Under the pieces are notes generated by a model, which worked only from the letters and a program-made list of their open reading frames with translations, searched no databases and was not told where the DNA came from. A stretch of 64,000 nucleotides of DNA from Halicephalobus mephisto (lineage: Eukaryota > Nematoda > Chromadorea > Rhabditida > Panagrolaimidae), in NCBI GenBank assembly GCA_009193035.1, contig SWDT01000052.1, positions 1 through 64,000 on the forward strand, written 5' to 3'. Below, piece after piece: positions 13,268 through 24,540 of this stretch (position 1 is its first letter; each line of letters begins with the position of its first letter). The position numbers and the translations under genes are program-made.

Positions 13268-15580
13268 TCAGGAATTCTTGTGAAGATGGATACTGAACTT
13301 AACAACAGGCAGGGTTTCCACCGCAGGGGCTACTACGCACTTGATCCCGAGGTTGGCTAAGGCACCTCTCACGACTCCAGCGGGGAAACATAGGTAGACA
13401 GAGCAATCCTTCAAGTACTGAGTCCCTTCTGCCAGATTCGTCAACGTCAAAAACTTGTTGTCTTGAACCACGTAAATATTCTAAAATCCCTTGTGAAATT
13501 TACTTTTTAAACAAAACTTACTTGATGATTAGTCCTGAGGTTGTCTACCTGCTTCCCGAAGGCAGTTGTCCAAAATTCTTTGCAGATAAATTTCATCATG
13601 TCCAATTCGCTTGTAAACCTTGGTAAATCCTTGGAAACTTTCTCAACCAATGCATATCCAACTCGAAATCCCAAAGCCTCAAGACGAGTCTCAGTATTAT
13701 TCTGAAATTTTCTAAAATAAATAATTTTTAAAAACTTCCAAATTTTTCAAAATAAGTAATTTTTAAAAACCTTAAATTTTCTAAAATAAATAATTTTTAA
13801 AAACCTTAAAATTTTCTAAAATAAGTAATTTTTAAAAACTTCCAAATTTTCTAAAATAAATAATTTTTAAAAACTTCCAAATTTTTCAAAATAAGTAATT
13901 TTTAAAAAATTTAAATTTTCTAAAATAACTTTTTTAAAATTTCTTTTCGAGAAAATTTTGCAAGAATTTTAATTTTTATAATAAAAATAAATATCAAATT
14001 TCTTTTAAAATAATTGTGAGAAATTTATTTTTATATTTCGATGAAGTTTCAAAAAAACCAAAAGTCACGTAGACAAATTGTCAAGAAAATTTACTTTTTT
14101 TTCAAAGTTTTCATTTTAATTGAGCAATAAATCAGAAAACAAGGGGGGTTTTCATTCACGTAAGGTTTAGAGATCGATTTATAGAAATTTAGGGGTTTAT
14201 TTACAAATTTTGAAAATTCAAAAATTTAATCATAGAAGGATTAGGGATTTATTTGCAAAACATTCAAAGCTTCAGAGATCCGTTCTTAGAAAATCCAAAA
14301 GTTCAGAGTTCAGAGATATGTTTATAAATAATTTTAACAACTCTATCGAACTCGAGGACCACAGTATAGGTTAATTGTTGTTTTTTGGTCTAGTCAAATG
14401 TTGTAATTCTTCTTCGAAAACGATTCGAGGTCGAAATTTGGATTTTCCGTGTTAATATGCAACTTATGAATCATGTTTAAATTTAAAAAATCTATTTAAT
14501 TTTCAATTATCAATTTAAATGAAACAGATTTTTTAAATAAAAAAAATTATAGATGTTTCTTAACACGAAAAATCCAAATTTCGACCTTGAATTTTGAGTT
14601 CCAACTTTGACAATTCGCAGTACAGTTCTTCGAATTATCAAAATTGGACCTCAGAATTCGAGGTCGAAATTTGAACCTTCCATTCTAGCACAACATTTAC
14701 GATTTTTTCCAAAAAAACTGTCTAAAATTATAGAATTTGATGAATTTTCCGAATTACAACTTAAATCGTGTCTTAGCGCGAAAAAACTAAATTTAAACTT
14801 CCAACTTTGACGTAAAAGTCCGAATATTACTATGACGTCAGAATTTAAATGCTAACTACGACTGTAAAAAATACAGTAACTGCCCAATCAACGAGCAGAC
14901 AGAAAAAATTTTTTATTTCTTCCAAAGGATATAGTTTTGTTTCATTTTCGTTTATAAATTTTCTTATATCGTTTTTTTACAACGTTGTTTAATTGTCCAA
15001 GTTCGAGGTTTCAATAAAGGAGTAACCCGACCGAATTCCCGACAATGACGTCATACTTGGATAGACCATTGAGGATTTAGGTATTCTCCGCCGGAGTACC
15101 TACGGGGGTTGGGGGTTCGGACGCTCGTCCTCCAGGGGATCTAGATGTTCATCTTTAACGAATTTAAGGAGTCATTCGAAATTATTAAAAATTGATTCAC
15201 AAGGGCTTTAATTTCGTAAACAACTTCATTCTCTACACCTACAGAGAAACATTTAAGAGGACACTTACCCACGAGATACCTAATGTCACGAAAATATTAC
15301 ATATACGGTAATCCCTGTGGAAATTTTTAAAATAAAATTAAACAAACATGACCGAAAATTTCGTGACGTTGAAAATTTCCAAAAATTAACTCACACTCAT
15401 CGCTAACTGCGCCAGCAAATTTTTGTCTTTGTCAACGACCGATCCGTCATCATTATGCCGTGTCTTCTCCAGGAATTCTTGTCTTTTCTGCTTGTATTCC
15501 GCATGTTTCTCCATATAGTACTTGACCACTTCTGAATGGAGGAAATTGAACGGGAATTCTGTTGTCAATGGATAACTCAT
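13268..15580 (-). CDS. trpp-6: TRAPP complex subunit 6 (TRAPPC6/Trs33)
   Basis: This is a core subunit of the TRAPP tethering complex, the exchange factor for Rab1/Ypt1 in ER-Golgi traffic. Three exons on the minus strand (15395-15580, 13522-13701, 13268-13480) give 192 aa. Recognisable blocks are LEALGFRVGYALVEK and DMMKFICKEFWTTAFGKQ (exon 2), then NLRTNHQ, VVQDNKF, VRGALANLGI and PVVKFSIHLHK (exons 2-3). They follow human TRAPPC6 order closely. Exon 1 has an FLHSEVV start typical of the family, then an extended charged insert (about residues 25-60). An acceptor (tttttag) abuts the ATG, suggesting trans-splicing. Intron 1 is unusually long (about 1.7 kb) and carries a 45-bp tandem array (13720-13930), a palindromic MITE and a GC-rich patch. 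Confidence 0.93.
13720..13930. repeat. Tandem repeat in TRAPPC6 intron 1
   Basis: About five units of roughly 43 bp, each like ttttctaaaataaataattt followed by ttaaaaac and either cttaaa or ttccaaa. The array is intronic and non-coding. Confidence 0.7.
14424..14623. mobile_element. Palindromic MITE-like element, copy 2
   Basis: It shares with 6266-6497 the left block gtcgaaatttggattttccg, the centre catgtttaaatttaaaaaat, and the inverted right block ttaacacgaaaaatccaaat ending ctttgacaattcgcagtac. The left outer arm is truncated relative to copy 1. A more diverged third arm pair can be followed to about 14820. It sits inside TRAPPC6 intron 1. Confidence 0.65.
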
Positions 15581-15589
15581 CTAAAAAGT

Positions 15590-15790
15590 TAAAAATTATA
15601 TAAAAACTTTCAAAAAATACAAAAACTAAGAAAAATATACATAAAAAGTTAAAAATTATATAAAAACTTTCGAAAAATACAAAAAACTATTAAAAATATA
15701 CATAAAAAACTAAAAATTATATAAAAACTTTCAAAAAATACTAAAAACTAAGAAAAATATTTCAAAATATATCTAAAAAACTAAAAATAT
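15590..15790. repeat. ~61-bp tandem repeat upstream of TRAPPC6
   Basis: About three units of gttaaaaattatataaaaac followed by tttcaaaaaatac and aagaaaaatat. They lie between the TRAPPC6 start and the neighbouring upstream gene. Confidence 0.65.
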
Positions 15791-15964
15791 TTTTAAAAAT
15801 TGTTTAAAAAGTATGAAAGAAATTCACAAAATTTTGAAAACTAAAAATCTAAAATATTTTCGAAATTTTTAAAATTAAAAAATTTAAATATTAATGGTTT
15901 TGAACCACTTTTAGCCGCTCTAAGGACTTGTATGATTACTGTACAATCATTTACAATATAAAAT

Positions 15965-17176
15965 CTATAAAAAAATAGAATCGTCGTCCCAATCATCGTC
16001 GACGGTCGGTTGAAAGCTTTTACTTTTCATCAAAGACGGTTTTAAAGTGGCTGGAATGGCAGTTTCGGGTTCTTTTGTCATCAACTCCGTCGACTTGGCC
16101 TTCTTGAAAACTGGAGTCCCGGAGTTGCTGGCAGGTCTCTTCCTGGCGGACTTCGGGGTGGATACTGTATGTATCACTCCTCGGGAGATCGTCCTGGACG
16201 AAAAATCGTTCAAAGAAGATTTAGAACGAGAACCAGCGGTGACAGATGGTGTTTGAAAAACGAGATCCGAGATTTCGCGGCCTTCGATCTTGTTCCTTTG
16301 GGGGTTTGACGGGTTGTTTCTCTGTCTTGGTGTTGATGGTGAAGGTCTTGTTTTCTTTGGTGGCTGTTGGTAATCCAGATCGTCGACAGAATCATCGAAA
16401 GAATCGTGAAATGAAACTTTTTGACTGGAAAAATAAATTCCGAAGGGAATCAAGAAGGAAAACTCACGAGCTGCCGGGGTCCATCGGCCTCGAAACCCGC
16501 ATGCCTGGCATCTTGGGGGTACTGTGAGCCAAGGGATGGCTCGGGGTTCGGAACTGCGTGGTCGGTGTCTTTGAAATTTTCACAGAAACCGGTGTCTTCA
16601 GGGGACTGGACGGATCCGCTTCGGCCGAACTTCCAGAATCGTCGGATTTCTTTTTTTTCTTCAAAACTCTCAACTTTTCTAAACAGTAACATTCATATAA
16701 AACAACAAATAATCAATCTTGCCTAAGGACCGCTTTCCAGCCGCCACGCCTTGCCTCAGGTCGTCGAGCAGGTCCTTGTTCCCTTCCTCCTTCTTCCACA
16801 CTAATTTCTGACTTTTCTGCCCTACAGTACTCCTCTGTGACTTTGTGCTCAACATACTATCAAATGAGTCCTCTGCCTAGAAAGTCAGAATTAAAAGTTA
16901 TTTTTAAAAAAAACAAACTTCTTCGTCGTTGAAAATTTCGTCATCGACAGGAGGCTCGAAGTAGTTTTCATTACTCCCAGATATCGTCGGATTATGTGCT
17001 CCTATCGATTTAACTGGAAATCACCGAATAAGAAGGAATTTTACATACGGAAACTCACCAGGAACTCGTTGGGAAAAAATTTTCGAAGACGAAGGTCCCG
17101 TCCAAGACGGGGAATCGTGCCAAATCACGCCACTCTTGATCGGTTTACCTGCTGTGAATTCCGGAGAATCTGCCAT
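15965..17176 (-). CDS. Disordered Ser/Pro/Lys-rich protein of unknown function
   Basis: Five minus-strand exons (17059-17176, 16919-17013, 16723-16876, 16468-16678, 15965-16424) keep frame throughout and give 345 aa. There is no recognisable folded domain. The N-terminus has a GVIWHDSPSW motif and an acidic patch (about residues 60-72). The middle has LVWKKEEGNKDLLDDLRQG, a KKKKK run and many TP/SP sites; these are candidate CDK targets and nuclear signals, by inference. The C-terminus ends in an acidic-aromatic tail, DDDWDDDSIFL. Exon 3 ends at a GC donor (TTAG|gcaag), so intron 3 is GC-AG; this is needed to keep frame. The W-D-x-SP and acidic-Trp motifs faintly recall ETAA1-type ATR activators or RPA-binding peptides, but that is speculation. 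It is divergent from NOVA (270-bp shared promoter) and lies 384 bp upstream of TRAPPC6 on the same strand. Confidence 0.8.
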
Positions 17177-17446
17177 TAACGAAATTGATATATGAAAAAG
17201 TGAATTAAAATAAAATAAGAAAACAAAAAAATAAACAAAATTTTTGACAAATCTTGTCAAGTCAAAAAATAGGTTGGTCCCACCAAGAAAACTAGCTAGC
17301 CGCGATGGTGACCAGTTTTATTGATTCTCCCAGAACACATGGCAATTGCCATTCTTTCCATTGCGCGTCTCTCTTTTCTCTCTCACTGATCTAATTCCTT
17401 TTGCTCGTGATTCTCCGCTTTTTTCATAGGCCTTCATTGCTTTCTG
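17177..17446. promoter_or_regulatory. Divergent promoter region
   Basis: These 270 bp separate the start codons of the minus-strand disordered-protein gene and the plus-strand NOVA-like gene. They contain a perfect 14-bp palindrome, ATGGCAATTGCCAT (17339-17352), and an ACTAGCTAGC element near 17291. The promoter role is inferred from position. Confidence 0.5.
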
Positions 17447-19685
17447 ATGGCTGAAGAAAAGTACATTCCTGGTCAAAAGAGACAGAATCCCGATAACAGC
17501 GGACCTGCTTCCAAAAAACCACACATGTCGGATGCCGAAGGTTGGTTTATTAAATTTTATGTTTTTTAGGATTTTTTGTAAAAATTTGCATATTTTTGGG
17601 ATTTCTACGCACGAATTTCCATAATTTTAACCTCCGCTATCCAAATTCCACATATTTCTGTAATTTTGTATGTAAATTTCGGATTTTTTGAAAATTTTTA
17701 TATCAACATCGAATTTTTGGAATTTTTTACGAAAATCTGCATTTTTATGCATAAATTTCCATAATTTTAACTTCCGCTATCCAAATTTCACATATTTCTA
17801 TTAATGTTATATATAAATCCCAAATTTTTATATCAACATCAGTTTTCTAAGGAAATGTTCATTTTTATGTGATTTTTATGGTTTTCAGTGCAAATCAAAA
17901 TCCTAATCCCTGCCGCGGCAGTTGGAGCCCTGATCGGAAAAGGCGGTGAGTCCATGCGAAATTTGAAGAATGAATCTGGATGTCGCGTCCAAATGTCCAA
18001 AAATCAAGAAGTTTACCATAACACCAATGAGCGGATTTGTCTGGTCAAAGGAAAAGTGGCGTCTTGCATGATCGTCATTCAAACAATCTTAGAGAAAATC
18101 AAGGAAAAGGCAGATCCTAGTGGTCATTCCGACCCGTATGACTTGAAGGGTGTCGATCGGTCGAAAGAAGTTAGTTTTTGCAATTTTTATCAGTATTTTC
18201 GAACTTGTCGATTTTCATATCTGTAGTATTTTTCCTGGTTTTCGAATTTAACCAGACTTCTTGTTTTAGATGAAACTGGTTGTTCCAAACACATCTGCCG
18301 GAATGGTTATCGGAAAAAACGGTGCTAGCATCAAGGAAATCCGCGAAACTACCGGAGCAAGTATCCAAGTCTATCCGAAGGCCGGGAGTGAAGAGGCGAA
18401 GGTGTCCGTGGAACGCGTTATTACTGTAGGAGCGGATACTCCTGAAATCCTTGTTGATGCCGTTGCGAAGGTCCTTGAAAAAGTTGCAGCTGATCCGCAG
18501 CATGCTCAACCCATTGAGAATCCCAAACCGGGATTTCCACCCAATGCAGACAACTCATTCGATTACTCTCGTCAACAGCAATCGGGCTACGGTAGCCTAG
18601 GTCAATACCCCAACAATGCAAATTCCGTCTGGCAATCCCAAAGTTCGCTTGTTTCTGATCCGAATTACATGAAGCAAGCTCCACAAGGGTATTCTCAAGG
18701 ACCGAAAGTAAATCCCCTTCAAGGAATGGGAAACAACGATGTGAGTTTCGTAATTTCGGCATTCTTATTCTGAATTTGCAATTTTAGCTCTTGGCTTTCT
18801 TGGATAATCTCCAATCAACCCTTCGTACGTCTGGGTTCAATGAAGGAAGTGTTAGTGAAATTATGGCTGCAATGCAGGTTTTGGCGAAATACAACATTAT
18901 GGGATTAGGTCTCGGTATTGGAGTCGCTACAATGGCACAAATGAGACAAGGAGAACAATCCATGCAACAACAACCACCGCCTATGATGCAACCACCACAG
19001 CGGTACGATATGGGTCCGGGTCAAATGATGGGAGGTCCGGTTATGGGGTCGTTGATGGATCCAAATGATCGAAATGATTCGGTAAATACTTATGAATATC
19101 CCAGATTATTCTAAATTTTTTATTAGAATCTAACTCCACTCGTCAATTTTTTGATCTTGTCTAGAAAAAAATTTATTTTTTGCACGCTCACTTTTTTGTC
19201 TTCTACTTTCTAAATTGTCTTTACAGAGTCTCGTCGGCGGCCATACAGGGGGAGTTCTCATAGATGTTATGTCTCAGAAAAAGAATGGCACCGAAAACTT
19301 TGCCGCATCTGTCATCAAAGAGGTCCGAACCGAAGATGGCATCATGGAACTTGAGGTTCCTGATGTTGTTTGCGGAGCGGTTCTCGGTCCCAAAGCGAAA
19401 ACTCTTGTTGAGATCCAGCAATCTACCAATTGTAAGGTAGAAGTCCACAAACGCGGCGAAGGGAACGTTAGTCAAGGCTGTCGTCTAATCAGGTCTTGTC
19501 TTATCTTTTTTTATATCTTTTTTAAAATGTCTAAATTAAATTTTTGGTATTCCTTAATAACAGTCATTATTCCTTTCAGTTTAACTGGCGACCGTAAATC
19601 CATTATGAATGGACGTCTCATGATCGAAAGAGTCATCAACGTCGAACAATCACGTCGCAATCAGAATGGCCGAAGTACCTATTGA
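17447..19685 (+). CDS. NOVA: NOVA-type RNA-binding protein with three KH domains
   Basis: This is a neuronal-type splicing regulator family that binds YCAY RNA. Six exons (17447-17540, 17889-18169, 18270-18740, 18788-19081, 19227-19492, 19580-19685) give 503 aa. KH1 is about residues 32-105 with an intact IGKGG loop. KH2 is about 126-200 with IGKNG. A Gln/Pro/Met-rich linker follows, including a QQQPPPMMQPP run. KH3 is about 415-495. The order KH1-KH2-long linker-KH3 and the ending match vertebrate NOVA1/2. In KH3 the loop reads LGPKAKTLVE where vertebrates have LGKGGKTLVE, so the second glycine of GXXG is missing and RNA contact there may be weakened. The exon 5 donor was chosen at AG|gtcttg because only it restores the LTGDRKS frame. 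No AATAAA was seen soon after the stop. Confidence 0.92.
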
Positions 19686-20141
19686 TTTTTTGAAAATCCT
19701 TGCTTTATTGAATTCCACAAGAAAAACCCCTATAATATTGCCGATTTTGTTTTTATTTTTTTATATATTAACTTATTTGAAAAAAACGGCAATTTAAGGG
19801 AATTTTTGCAAGGTATTGTTTTCTCTTATATTTCAATTTTTTGTTTCATTTTTTTATCTTGCGAGTATAAAGGCGCTACTTGGTCAAAATTCTGATTTAT
19901 TTCTTTTTTACCGGTTCTTGTTTCCGAATCTACTTCGTTTCAGCTTCATTTTTTAAAGAATATTCCAGTTGGATTCTGAATCTCCAATTTTGTAAGTTAT
20001 TTTCCGCAGATATTCATCATTCATTACTGTACCTGTTTATCTTGGAAAATTCTGATGTTAAAATCTTTATCGCGAGGATTGGGATGATTTGTGATTTTTA
20101 TACAGTTAGTTGTTTTAGGTTGTAGCAATTGGGTAAAAAAG
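19686..20141. other. Spacer between NOVA and gamma-SNAP
   Basis: This is AT-rich 3' UTR and intergenic sequence. An acceptor-like ttgttttag at about 20112-20120 precedes the gamma-SNAP start and could receive a spliced leader. Nothing else was recognised. Confidence 0.5.
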
Positions 20142-21684
20142 ATGAATGCCAATGAAAAAAGAATTGCCGAGGCCCAGGAATGTGAAAATAAAGCAAAAGA
20201 GCAGTAAGTTGGTTGATTTTGCAGAGATTCACATGAAAAACATTTTTTGAGAAGATCCATGTATGGCAATCAGTACCTTGAGAGATTCATGGATTTTGAA
20301 TTTGTTAAAAGCGAATGCTTACAAGTTTTTTCTGGAACAAATTCATATATGAAAATAATTTTTGAAAAGAGATGGATATTTCCCGAGAAAATCCATGAAA
20401 ATTACTTTTTAGGAGAGATTCATATATGAATAATGTTCCTACTTGATTCATAATTACTGTTTTTAGTCTGAAAACATCCATTTGGAAGTTGAAAACCAAG
20501 CCGGATTACGATAGTGCTGCTTATGAATACGATAGAGCTGCTGTTTGTTACAAAAATGCGGAAAAACTGGATTTATGCTTGCAAATGTATTTAAAATCGG
20601 CGGAATGCCATGGATTAAACAGGAATTTATTTCACGAAGCGAAATCCAAAGAAGCAGCAGCTATGGTTGCTAGAGATATGAAGGATATGTCACAAGCAGG
20701 GAAACTATTCAAAGAAGCGGCAGATGGATATCTACATGGAGGTGTTATGGACACAGCGGCTTCGACAATAGATAAAGCGGCGAAATTGATGGAGAATAAT
20801 GACGTCAAAGTTGCAATAGAGCTTTATGAATTTGGATTAACATTGGTGCAACAAGCAGACAGATCGAAAATGGCAATGGGATTTATGCAGAGATTGATTA
20901 AGTTGTTTTTGAAAGCAGAGGACTACAACAACGCGAGGAAAACGTCGATTGATTTGATCGACAAATATAAGGAAGTAAATGAATTGCCGAGAATCGGACA
21001 AGTCGTGATGGGAATGGTACTCATGGGATTGATCAAGGATGATCCGATCGAATCACTGAGGCATTTGTACCTTTTGCCAGAGTGAGTTTTTTATTGTGAA
21101 AACTAACCGGATTTTGGGAGGGAGATTTTCGATATATAAACAAGGGATTTTAGTGGCAATTAGTCAAAATTATATTTTTTACTTTGTGCGCGGGATGAAA
21201 GAAAGATGTAAAAGATCATATTAGTATGGAAATTGGAAATAGAAGTTCCTACGAAATCACCGCGACACGAATTTATGAGATTACATGGAAATTTTTAGGA
21301 TTATAAGGAACGAAAGGAGAGCGCACGTGAGGACAGAGCGAGTTGATGGCAGATTGCCAGTTTTATTTTGGGGTATACTCTCGCTCGGTCTGCGCGGGAA
21401 TTTGAAATTTTTTTTATGGATTTTGTGATTTAATGTTTTTCAGTCAAGGAACTGTGAATTTTTCTGAAGAACGTTCACTTGCAAATGCTCTTGTGACGGC
21501 ATATGAGAAAGGGAATGAGACGAAACTGCAAGAAGTTCTTTCGAGAGGTTACTTGAGAGCGATGGATAATGAATATTTGAGGTTATTAAAGCTAGTCCAT
21601 GTTCCGGAAGATAGAAGAAGAGAAGAAAATGAACCTAATTTGGTTGATGATGAACAGGAATTGGAAGAAGGAGCGCTTTGTTGA
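20142..21684 (+). CDS. NAPG: Gamma-SNAP (NSF attachment protein gamma)
   Basis: This is a soluble adaptor that couples NSF to SNARE complexes during membrane fusion. Three exons (20142-20203, 20467-21081, 21444-21684) give 305 aa, against about 312 for human NAPG. The N-terminal WKLKTKPDYDSAAYEYDRAA block matches the human WKPDYDSAASEYGKAA helix. Downstream repeats form the TPR-like helical solenoid (MDTAASTIDKAAKLMEN, VAIELYEFGLTLVQQ). The C-terminus is acidic and ends ALC, compared with GLC in human. Intron 2 holds a dispersed GC-rich repeat (gacagagcgag ... gcgcgggaattt). The zinc-finger gene starts 193 bp downstream on the same strand without an AATAAA in between, so co-transcription is possible. 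Confidence 0.93.
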
Positions 21685-21876
21685 ATTGTATATAGTGGAT
21701 TATTTATTGCTTATTGTTTTAATTCACTTGGTTTTTGCAATAGTTTTTCTGTGATTAGAAATGAAGGATTTTGGTGGTTTTTTGGAGGATTTTTACAGTT
21801 TTTTTTCTGTGAATATTTTTGATTTTTTTTGAAGATTTTTGGAAATTTTATATATGGAGTTTTAGCGGGTTTGACC

Positions 21877-23685
21877 ATGACTGACGGCAATTCAACGGGT
21901 CTGCTGTCGGGCTCGTCGACGGCAAGCAACTTTATCGATGAAGTCCGGAGCGCCCTTTTGAAAAATTCTACAAAAACTTTGACAAGTGAAGCAGAAGCGT
22001 TGTTACAACATACGTTTGGAAGAGAATGGGAACAATATCAACAACCGGGATTAAGTATATCTGTTCCGAATTCTTTAGCTCCAAGTCATCAATTTAATTT
22101 GTTATCTCCGACAGGGAAGAATTTTCCGCAAATTCAATCGCCGGATTTGGATCAGAATGAACTGGAATTAATGATGGGAGAAAATACATTAGATTGGGTA
22201 TCGTCGTTGTATAACAAACTACCGTCGAATGAATTGGATGATGGTAGAAATGAATTTACGGATTTTGATTTCTTAGGTCTGCACAGGGTATCGATTTCGG
22301 AAGATCAGGAGGAAGAAGACGGCACTGGAGACGAACAAGAACAGAAAAAAACATGGCCTATGGCGTGTGCTGAATGTGGTTATGTGGCAGGAAACAGGAA
22401 GCAGTTATGGAGGTGAGATTGATATATGGAATTTGAAAATTAAGAAAAAATCAGTTTTTGGATATTAGTTTTTTAATGTTGAGGATTTTATACATAATTA
22501 TTTGTCTTAAAAATAGTTTTTGTGTCTTAATTTAGGAAATTATAGATTTATTTCTGGAAAATTAAATTACAAAAGTTCAAAAAACTACAGAATTATATGA
22601 AATTACGAAATTATTATTATGAGAAAAACCGGAAATTTTAAAATACTGTAGATTTTGGAAATTTGACAAAAATTTATGATTTTTATATATCGATTACAAA
22701 ATAATGGCGGAAAATCGAAATTTTCAGGTTACTGTAGTTTTTGGAAATTTAGATTAATTCGTCTTGAGACTGTTTTGTAGAGGAATTGTTTTTTTTACAA
22801 TGCAATTTTAGACATGGGAAAAGAGAAAATCACACAACGAGAACGTGTGCGAAACCGGCGACATTCGTTCCGAGACAGAAAAAAGAAAAACCAGAATACA
22901 AATGTGAATATTGTCAATATGCCTCGAAATCGAGATTCAATGTTTTGAGACATCATCAGAGAGTACATGTAAATCAGAAATCGTAAGTTTTTTGAATTAG
23001 AACTAGATGGGAAATTTTAGGATTTTTAAGGAAATTTCCACTTTGATATTTTATGCAGATTTTTGGAATTTGATGGAATTCAGAATGTTCTGGAATTTTT
23101 GAGATTTTGGAAATATTTTTAGAATTTTATATGGATGTTTTCGAATTTTGAGGAAATTGCCGGTTTCTGAGTTTTTTGAACTTTGTGAAAAATACTGTAG
23201 TCTTTCTGGACTTTACCGTAACTCAGAACCTTCTAGTATTTAGGATCAACACTAAAAACGAAAAATTAAAATTTGCAGAAAGTTTGGGGGATGTGTTGAG
23301 GCAGATTTGCCTTTAATTTTGGATTTAGTATGATTTTGGAAGTTTCAGGACCAGTTGTAATATCTGTAGCAAATCTTTCAAAGATCACGACACTCTGAAA
23401 ACTCACATTCGATATACCCACGACAATGAACGGAGACATTCCTGTGAACTTTGTAAGAAACAGTTTGTTTCTTCGTCGGATCTTCAACGACATCGTAGAA
23501 TTGTCCACGAGAAAATTCGCGATTTTGTATGTCAAAAATGTAACAAAAGATTTCAAACATCGACAAACGCGAAAAGACACTTCCATGAAGTTTGTGGACG
23601 AGAATTCCAGAAAAATCAAGGAATGGAAACGAATAATATTAATTTCCCAACCTACGTGCAATTGCCCCTCTACCAAAATCAATGA
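21877..23685 (+). CDS. C2H2 zinc-finger protein, five fingers
   Basis: Three exons (21877-22412, 22812-22982, 23349-23685) give 347 aa. The start MTDGNSTG is preferred because an acceptor (gttttag) lies about 11 bases upstream, and the in-frame upstream ATG would fall before it. Residues 1-160 are acidic and Ser-rich, with an EDQEEEDGTGDEQEQ stretch. Fingers have Cys-Cys-His-His near 164/167/180/186 (split by intron 1), 210/213/226/231, 239/242/255/260 and 268/271/284/289. The fifth, near 297/300/313/318, ends in Cys rather than His (C2HC). The TSCNICSKSF-type linkers fit a DNA-binding regulator. The exact orthologue was not recognised. It is possibly in an operon with gamma-SNAP. AATAAA lies 90 bases past the stop. 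Confidence 0.88.
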
Positions 23686-24540
23686 TAAGCGGGTTGGAAA
23701 AAAGTCGGGTATTGTGTACCTAAATGTTTGGATTTCCTCTAATTTTTGGGGAAAGTACAAAAAAGAAACGTGTAAATAAATTATTGGAGATGAAATTGGA
23801 ATTTTGCGGGGATTGGGGAGATTCCGGAATAGGGGAAATTAAGAGATTTGAGGATTTCATGGAAGTTTTTGAAGAGTTCAGGGATATTGGTTTCTGGATC
23901 CTGGGATTTTATGAACTCTGAAATGTTCCACAGTATCGTAGTTCTCTAATAGCTTCTGGAACTTGCTAGAATTATGGTGAAATTTTCAAGATTTTAAATT
24001 CTTAGCTTTGAAAATTGACAAAACTTCAGTTTAAATCCAATAAGCCTAATCTTATCTCTGGATATGCGTGTTAAAATACCATACCAAATTCTTCACAAAT
24101 CACAAAAAAATAAAGAAAAACAGATTTTATTAGGAGGGTATTACTAAATTTAGGATTTTTAATTGCTTGGAAAGAAATCTCTAGCCTAAATCCAAAAAAA
24201 CTAACTTTATCTCTAAAATTACTTGAAAACATTGGTAGGCAAATGTTGTACCTAATTCTTCACAAATCACAAAAAAATAAAGAAAAACAGATTTTATTAA
24301 GGAAGTATTACTAAATTTAGGATTTTTAATTATTTCAATAGGAAAACAAGAAACAATTATTCACATTTCGCCAAAAATGAACGATTTTTGAATTTAGTTT
24401 TTCTAAAACCGTGTCAGTGATTTTTCGCTTCGAGACAATCCTGTCGCGCGCGGTTCAAGTTTTTCGATTATGTTTGGGAATTTTTGAATTTTTTTTTAAC
24501 ATTTTTATTTTATTTTTGTTTTATTTTTTTGATTTTAGGT
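23686..24540. repeat. Spacer between zinc-finger and haspin genes, with a duplicated block
   Basis: A roughly 170-bp block occurs twice (about 24010-24165 and 24185-24335). Both contain aattcttcacaaatcacaaa, then an aataaagaaaaacagatttt string, then tactaaatttaggattttta. A GC-rich patch with tgtcgcgcgcggttc (24441-24455) lies just before haspin and may be promoter sequence. An AATAAA for the zinc-finger gene is at 23775-23780. Confidence 0.6.
23775..23780 (+). terminator. AATAAA signal of the zinc-finger gene
   Basis: AATAAA lies 90 bases after the zinc-finger stop codon. Confidence 0.55.

Noticed and set aside
23266..23760. 164-aa minus-strand ORF
   Set aside because: It is antisense to the zinc-finger exon 3, whose C2H2 pattern is clear on the plus strand.
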